Position numbers and translations under genes: made by a program. The notes beneath the pieces were generated by a model that was not told where the DNA came from, did not search any database, and saw nothing but the letters and a program-made list of their open reading frames with translations. This document shows, one piece after another, positions 7,041 to 10,336 of a stretch of DNA of 10,336 nucleotides. This DNA comes from CAYGUK01 sp964352985 (lineage in GTDB: Bacteria; Pseudomonadota; Gammaproteobacteria; JAHCLG01): NCBI GenBank assembly GCA_964352985.1, contig CAYGUK010000130.1:1-10336 (forward strand), written 5' to 3'. Positions within the stretch are counted from its first letter, which is position 1. Every line of letters begins with the position of its first letter.

Positions 7041-7060
7041 AATAATCGTAGATTATTTTC
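7041..7060 (+). terminator. AT-rich hairpin, possible terminator of the serine hydrolase gene
   Basis: AATAATC (7041-7047) and GATTATT (7051-7057) form a perfect 7-bp stem with a GTA loop, extendable by one G-U pair. A short T-rich run follows (TTTTC, then ATTTATTATT). It lies 48 bp after the hydrolase stop. The stem has only one G-C pair, so intrinsic termination would be weak. Confidence 0.35.
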
Positions 7061-7151
7061 ATTTATTATTTAATCGCCAATACAATAGTCTGTATTAAAA
7101 GATTTTTATCGGTATTAGCAATTTTAAGTCATTCATTTTTCGTATTTAAAA

Positions 7152-7179
7152 CTGAAATTCATGAAAGAACTAGTAAATT
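7152..7179 (+). promoter_or_regulatory. Possible promoter for the coaD-ferredoxin-ggt operon
   Basis: CTGAAA (7152-7157) and TAAATT (7174-7179) each match four of six consensus positions for sigma-70 hexamers, with a 16-base spacer. Transcription would begin near 7186 and give a leader of about 100 bases that includes the hairpin at 7211-7228. In such AT-rich DNA, matches of this quality are common, so this is a weak call. Confidence 0.3.
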
Positions 7180-7210
7180 AGAGCGGAGTTTTTTCTTAGC
7201 ATCAACATTT

Positions 7211-7228
7211 ATAGGAAAGTGTTCCTAT
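7211..7228 (+). promoter_or_regulatory. Perfect hairpin in the coaD leader with mini-ORF start
   Basis: ATAGGAA (7211-7217) and TTCCTAT (7222-7228) form a perfect 7-bp stem with an AGTG loop. The left arm contains AGGA, a ribosome-binding-like sequence, and the right arm ends in the first two bases of an ATG (7227-7229). That ATG opens a four-codon frame (Met-Ile-Asp-Glu, stop at 7239-7241), about 46 bases before the coaD start. No T run follows, so it is not an intrinsic terminator. It may be an operator or an RNA control element; chance cannot be excluded. Confidence 0.35.
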
Positions 7229-7287
7229 GATTGACGAATAATAGTGGTTACGTTAAATTACCTGGTATTTACAGCAGCGGACAGATA

Positions 7288-7761
7288 ATGAATACCATCA
7301 TATATCCTGGCACATTTGATCCCATTACCAATGGTCATATTGATTTAGTGTCGCGAGCAGCACGATTATTTTCTAAGATTATTGTCGCCATTGCAGAGAG
7401 TACGCCCAAAAAACCGGCTTTTTCTCTAAAAGATAGAGTACTGATGGCAAAAACATCATTGGCGCATTTAGAAAATGTTGAAGTAACAGGGTTTAATTGT
7501 TTGCTTGCAGATTTTGCTAAGCAATGTGGTGCAACAATTTTATTGCGTGGATTGCGCGCGGTATCTGATTTTGAATATGAATTTCAATTGGCTAGCATGA
7601 ATCGAAGAATAGCACCTGAAATTGAAAGTTTGTTTTTAACACCATCAGAAAAATATTCTTTCATTTCGTCTTCATTGGTTCGAGAAATTGCTGCGTTAGG
7701 CGGAGATGTGAGTCAATTTGTCCCTGAAATTGTTGTAAATTATTTAGCAGGAAAAAAATAA
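7288..7761 (+). CDS. coaD: Phosphopantetheine adenylyltransferase
   Basis: CoaD transfers AMP from ATP to 4'-phosphopantetheine to make dephospho-CoA, the next-to-last step of coenzyme A synthesis, in the cytoplasm. The 157-residue length is normal (E. coli, 159). YPGTFDPITNGH at 6-17 holds the nucleotidyltransferase T-x-G-H motif (14-17). KPAFSLKDR lies at 42-50, LLRGLRAVSDFEYEFQLA at 85-102 and EKYSFISSSLVRE at 121-133, each matching the family. The frame is open further upstream, but the ATG at 7288 gives the family N-terminus MNTIIYPGTF; only a weak AGCGGA precedes it. The stop abuts the ATG of the ferredoxin gene, so coaD heads a three-gene operon. Pairing of coaD with a YfhL-type ferredoxin is known in gammaproteobacteria. 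Confidence 0.97.
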   Translation: MNTIIYPGTFDPITNGHIDLVSRAARLFSKIIVAIAESTPKKPAFSLKDRVLMAKTSLAHLENVEVTGFNCLLADFAKQCGATILLRGLRAVSDFEYEFQLASMNRRIAPEIESLFLTPSEKYSFISSSLVREIAALGGDVSQFVPEIVVNYLAGKK

Positions 7762-8019
7762 ATGGCATTATTTATTAATGAAGAATGTATTAATTGTGAT
7801 GTGTGCGAACCCGAGTGTCCAAACGAAGCAATATATCAGGGTGAAGAAATTTACGAAATTGATCCTAATAAATGCACTCAGTGTGTGGGACATTTTGATG
7901 AACCTCAGTGTCAGCAAGTTTGTCCAGTAGAATGTATTTTTATTGATCCGAATCATGAAGAGACTAACACTCAATTGCAATTAAAATATGAGCGATTGAT
8001 GAAACACAAAGAGAGTTAA
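7762..8019 (+). CDS. YfhL-type 2[4Fe-4S] ferredoxin
   Basis: This 85-residue protein is a small cytoplasmic electron carrier closely like E. coli YfhL (start MAL-I, then CINCD-CEPECPNEAI). The first cluster motif is Cys9, Cys12, Cys15 and Cys19 followed by Pro20. The second is Cys38, Cys41, Cys50 and Cys54 followed by Pro55. The eight-residue insert between the second and third cysteines of that motif (VGHFDEPQ) and the helical C-terminal tail mark the Allochromatium vinosum-type ferredoxins, whose clusters have unusually low potentials. Cys58 is an extra cysteine. The ATG follows the coaD TAA directly, and AGGA (7749-7752) inside the coaD end sits 9 bases upstream. Its redox partner is not in the window; the gene is between coaD and ggt in one operon. 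Confidence 0.96.
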   Translation: MALFINEECINCDVCEPECPNEAIYQGEEIYEIDPNKCTQCVGHFDEPQCQQVCPVECIFIDPNHEETNTQLQLKYERLMKHKES

Positions 8020-8022
8020 ACG

Positions 8023-9720
8023 ATGAAATGGAAGTTGGTTTGTTGCACGTTATTTTTTTTATTCTCATCAATTAGCGCCATAGCAGAACAACTACTTCCA
8101 CCGGCTGAGGCAATTGCAAGTGCGTCACCCTTAGCGACGAAAGCGGGGATTGAGATTTTACAAAAAGGCGGTAATGCATTTGATGCTGCTGTGGCTGTGA
8201 CGGCAACATTAGGTGTTGTTGAACCTTATAGTTCTGGATTAGGTGGTGGTGGTTTTTGGTTATTACATATTGCCAAAGAGAATAAAAATATTGTGATTGA
8301 TGGTCGAGAAAAAGCACCGCTTAAAGCGCATCGAGACATGTATCTTGATAAACAAAAAAATGTCATTCCGGAGGCTTCTTTAAATGGCCCTTTATCCGCA
8401 GCGATACCCGGCACGCCTGCTGCGATTATTTATTTGCAAAAACATTATGGGAAATTACCTTTGCTTGAAGATTTAAAACCTGCCATCAATTATGCTGAAT
8501 ATGGTTTTCGTGTGACGAAACTTTATCAAAAACAAGTTAAATTTCGTTACAGTATTCTCATGAAGTATCCTTCGACCCAACATATTTTTTTACCGAATCA
8601 AGGTATTCCAAAAATTGGATCTTTAATTATTCAAAAAGATTTAGCGCAAACATTAAGAGATATTGCAGCACATGGCCGAGGTGGTTTTTATGCTGGCCCT
8701 GTTGCGGATAAGATGGTAAAAGCTGTGCAAGAGCATGGTGGGATTTGGGATTTACGTGATTTACAATTTTACCAAGTCGTGATCCGCAATCCATTAATCG
8801 GCCATTATCTTGGCGTAAAAATTATTACCGTACCCCCTCCATCGTCAGGTGGTGTGGCGTTATTAACCATGTTAAATATTTTATCTGGATATAATTTAGA
8901 TAAATTATCAATGGCCATGCGTTTACATTTGATCATTGAAGCAATGCGTTTGGCTTATTGGGATAGAGCAAGATTTATGGGCGATCCTGATTTTGTTGAC
9001 GTACCTGTTACAAAATTATTATCAGTTGAACACACGATGAAATTGCGTTCTTTAATAAAAATGAATCAGGCAACGCCGAGTAATGAATTATCAAAGGGAT
9101 TAACCTTTAAAGAAGGGAATGACACCACACATTTTTCTATCTTAGATAAAGAGGGCAATATAGTTAGTGCAACAGTGACAATTAATTATCCCTTTGGTTC
9201 GGGGTTTGTTGCTGCGGGAACAGGTGTTTTATTAAATGATGAAATGGATGATTTCACTGCTAAACCTGGCACACCGAATGTTTATGGTTTAATTAATTAT
9301 GGTGCCAATGCTATTGAACCTCGCAAAAAACCTGTGTCTAGCATGACGCCGACTATTTTAATTGGTCCTAACGGCGTCGGAATTTTAGGGACGCCAGGTG
9401 GTTCAAGAATTATTACGACTGTATTGCGTGGTTTATTGCTTTATGTCAAAGGTGAAAAACCTGAGCAGTGGGTGAGCGCTAAACGATTTCATATGCAATA
9501 TTTACCAGATGAAATTATGTTTGAAGCTGGTGCCTTTAGCAAAGAAATAAAAGCGCAATTACTTAAAATGGGCTATCACTTTAATGAGGTTGAACCCTTT
9601 TGTAATATGCAAGCTATTTTATGGGATACGAATAATCATAAAGTGTTTGCCGCTTCTGATCCCCGCGGTGAAGGGTTAGCCGAAGTTGTAAAAATTAAAA
9701 AAGATAAAGATGAAAAATAA
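8023..9720 (+). CDS. ggt: Gamma-glutamyltranspeptidase (glutathione hydrolase)
   Basis: GGT removes the gamma-glutamyl group from glutathione and related compounds in the periplasm and cleaves itself into two subunits. The 565-residue precursor has a Sec signal peptide with a probable cut after Ala21. Self-cleavage should occur before Thr368 in NDTTHFS, the N-terminal nucleophile (Thr391 in E. coli). Other E. coli active-site residues are conserved by spacing: Arg95 (Arg114), Asn388 (Asn411), Asp410 (Asp433), Ser439-Ser440 (Ser462-463) and Gly459-Gly460 (Gly483-484). The lid loop is present (about 411-440, including PNVYG), as in E. coli GGT. The large subunit would be about residues 22-367 and the small one 368-565. 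The ATG lies 3 bp after the ferredoxin stop, with GAGAG at 8011-8015. Its stop sits in a palindrome shared with the convergent RTX gene. Confidence 0.97.
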   Translation: MKWKLVCCTLFFLFSSISAIAEQLLPPAEAIASASPLATKAGIEILQKGGNAFDAAVAVTATLGVVEPYSSGLGGGGFWLLHIAKENKNIVIDGREKAPLKAHRDMYLDKQKNVIPEASLNGPLSAAIPGTPAAIIYLQKHYGKLPLLEDLKPAINYAEYGFRVTKLYQKQVKFRYSILMKYPSTQHIFLPNQGIPKIGSLIIQKDLAQTLRDIAAHGRGGFYAGPVADKMVKAVQEHGGIWDLRDLQFYQVVIRNPLIGHYLGVKIITVPPPSSGGVALLTMLNILSGYNLDKLSMAMRLHLIIEAMRLAYWDRARFMGDPDFVDVPVTKLLSVEHTMKLRSLIKMNQATPSNELSKGLTFKEGNDTTHFSILDKEGNIVSATVTINYPFGSGFVAAGTGVLLNDEMDDFTAKPGTPNVYGLINYGANAIEPRKKPVSSMTPTILIGPNGVGILGTPGGSRIITTVLRGLLLYVKGEKPEQWVSAKRFHMQYLPDEIMFEAGAFSKEIKAQLLKMGYHFNEVEPFCNMQAILWDTNNHKVFAASDPRGEGLAEVVKIKKDKDEK

Positions 9721-9730
9721 AATTTTATTT
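9715..9730. terminator. 16-bp A/T palindrome spanning two convergent stop codons
   Basis: AAATAAAA followed by TTTTATTT is a perfect palindrome. It contains the whole ggt stop (9718-9720) and two of the three bases of the RTX stop (9729-9731 on the minus strand). Only 8 bp separate the genes. On each strand an A-rich arm is followed by a T-rich arm, so it could act as a weak bidirectional terminator, but the stem has no G-C pairs. Confidence 0.3.
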
Positions 9731-10336
9731 AACCCATGCCACCACTAATAATATTTATATCGGTGATATCTTGATTAACATAAATATCAATACTTTGATT
9801 ATTGAATTCGCCATGATAATGATGGTAACCATCGTGAACGCCCATGTCATGAAAATTATCACTGTTTAAGGTAACAGAATCTTCTGCGCCACCTTGGATA
9901 AATAATTTATTTTCACTACCAGTAATATTTAAAACATCCTCTGCATCAAGCGAAACATGGTTGGCACTACCTTGGTTGAGATCGAGTTGTTCTAAATTAC
10001 TTAATGTGTTGGAGAGTTTTGCATGACTCATTAAATCTAACGATTCATTTGCCCCATTGAAATAAAGCGTATCGAATCCTTCGCCGCCATCGACTGCATT
10101 GTTGCGAGTAAGATCTGATAAATCAAATTCAATAATATCATTACCATGACCCGCTTCAATGATGTCATGTCCAAAGCCACCCTGAAGGTAATCATTACCA
10201 TCACCGCCAATTAAAGTGTCATTGCCTTCATCCCCAAATAAATAGTCATTTCCATCACCACCAAAAAGTTTATCATTGCCTAGGCCACCGTGTAATTGAT
10301 CATTACCATTATCGCCGTAAAGTTTATCGTTGCCTT
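9729..10336 (-). CDS. RTX calcium-binding repeat protein, C-terminal part, likely type I secreted
   Basis: The minus-strand frame is open from the right edge of the window to the stop at 9729-9731, giving 201 visible residues; the start lies outside. An ATG at 10031 is internal and should not be taken as the start. Visible residues 1-72 are eight consecutive nonapeptides of the G-N-D-x-L-x-G-G-x type, which form a calcium-bound beta-roll. A ninth, separated unit (DGGEGFDTLYF) is at 82-92. The following region, with NLEQLDLNQGSANHVSL, DVLNI, NKLFIQGG and DSVTL, resembles the C-terminal module of large type I secreted adhesins and toxins. Residues 162-174 hold five histidines. RTX proteins with such tails leave the cell through TolC-type ABC exporters, none of which is visible here. 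The N-terminal activity, whether adhesin, lipase, protease or toxin, cannot be judged. Confidence 0.93.
   Translation of the reverse strand, partial: GNDKLYGDNGNDQLHGGLGNDKLFGGDGNDYLFGDEGNDTLIGGDGNDYLQGGFGHDIIEAGHGNDIIEFDLSDLTRNNAVDGGEGFDTLYFNGANESLDLMSHAKLSNTLSNLEQLDLNQGSANHVSLDAEDVLNITGSENKLFIQGGAEDSVTLNSDNFHDMGVHDGYHHYHGEFNNQSIDIYVNQDITDINIISGGMG
10119..10334 (-). repeat. Tandem 27-bp repeats encoding RTX nonapeptides
   Basis: Eight in-phase 27-bp units run to the right edge and probably beyond. Each encodes Gly-Asn-Asp (Gly-His-Asp in the seventh), then a variable residue and a Leu or Ile; the first six continue with Gly-Gly or Gly-Asp. The units differ at many third positions, so the repeat is kept at protein level and is not a recent DNA duplication. 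The last two units (10119-10172) depart from the Gly-Gly part and lead into the C-terminal module. Confidence 0.9.

Larger units (their letters stand above)
6993..7287. other. Gene-free region before coaD
   Basis: These 295 bp are very AT-rich and hold no supported gene. Two perfect inverted repeats (7041-7057 and 7211-7228) and one possible promoter (7152-7179) are listed separately. An upstream in-frame TTG at 7231 would extend coaD by 19 residues, but that extension has no family counterpart and I reject it. I see no tRNA, riboswitch or remnant of a known gene. Confidence 0.7.

Noticed and set aside
7231..7287. Upstream TTG start for coaD
   Set aside because: The extra 19 residues have no counterpart in the CoaD family, whose N-terminus begins just before the YPGTFDP motif.
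7768..7980. Minus-strand frame across the ferredoxin gene
   Set aside because: The opposite strand encodes a complete ferredoxin with all eight cluster cysteines.
8072..8414. Two minus-strand frames within ggt
   Set aside because: Both are antisense to conserved GGT sequence and have no recognisable motif or ribosome site.
10119..10334. Regular repeats that could suggest a CRISPR array
   Set aside because: The 27-bp period is continuous coding sequence for RTX nonapeptides, with no separate spacers.

Overview
The window is a compact, AT-rich stretch of bacterial chromosome carrying mostly ordinary housekeeping and envelope genes. Protein-level similarity to Escherichia coli is strong for prfC, coaD, rimI, the YfhL-type ferredoxin and ggt, so the host is a gammaproteobacterium. 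The low GC, the paired small outer-membrane barrels, the type I secretion substrate and a stand-alone cobalamin adenosyltransferase would suit a Legionellales-like, host-associated organism. That placement is an inference and was not tested by any search.

Layout. Positions 1-588 hold the 3' part of an unrecognised membrane protein on the plus strand whose start lies outside the window. It converges, with one base between stop codons, on a minus-strand pair: a PduO-type cob(I)alamin adenosyltransferase (858-1415) and a small cupin (590-865) joined by an 8-base overlap. A 69-bp divergent gap separates them from rimI (1485-1943). A promoter-like extended -10 then precedes two tandem paralogous secreted beta-barrel proteins (2052-2801 and 2811-3512). 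These are followed 15 bp later by prfC (3528-5108), which overlaps a small unknown protein by one base (5108-5434). A serine hydrolase of the beta-lactamase/class C fold follows at 5496-6992.

After a gene-free gap of about 295 bp comes a tight operon: coaD (7288-7761), a 2[4Fe-4S] YfhL-type ferredoxin (7762-8019) and ggt (8023-9720), with junctions of 0 and 3 bp. The operon runs head-on into the 3' end of an RTX-repeat protein on the minus strand (9729 to beyond the right edge). A 16-bp A/T palindrome contains both stop codons at that junction.

Functional themes. The coaD-fdx-ggt operon could link CoA synthesis, iron-sulfur electron transfer and cysteine recovery from glutathione. The two barrels and the RTX protein are surface or secreted products. 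The adenosyltransferase suggests use of imported cobalamin. No mobile element, tRNA, rRNA, CRISPR or clear new defence system is visible. The least explained items are the membrane protein at the left edge, the small protein coupled to prfC, the hairpin leader of coaD, and a hairpin plus TG tract inside the first barrel's signal-peptide codons.
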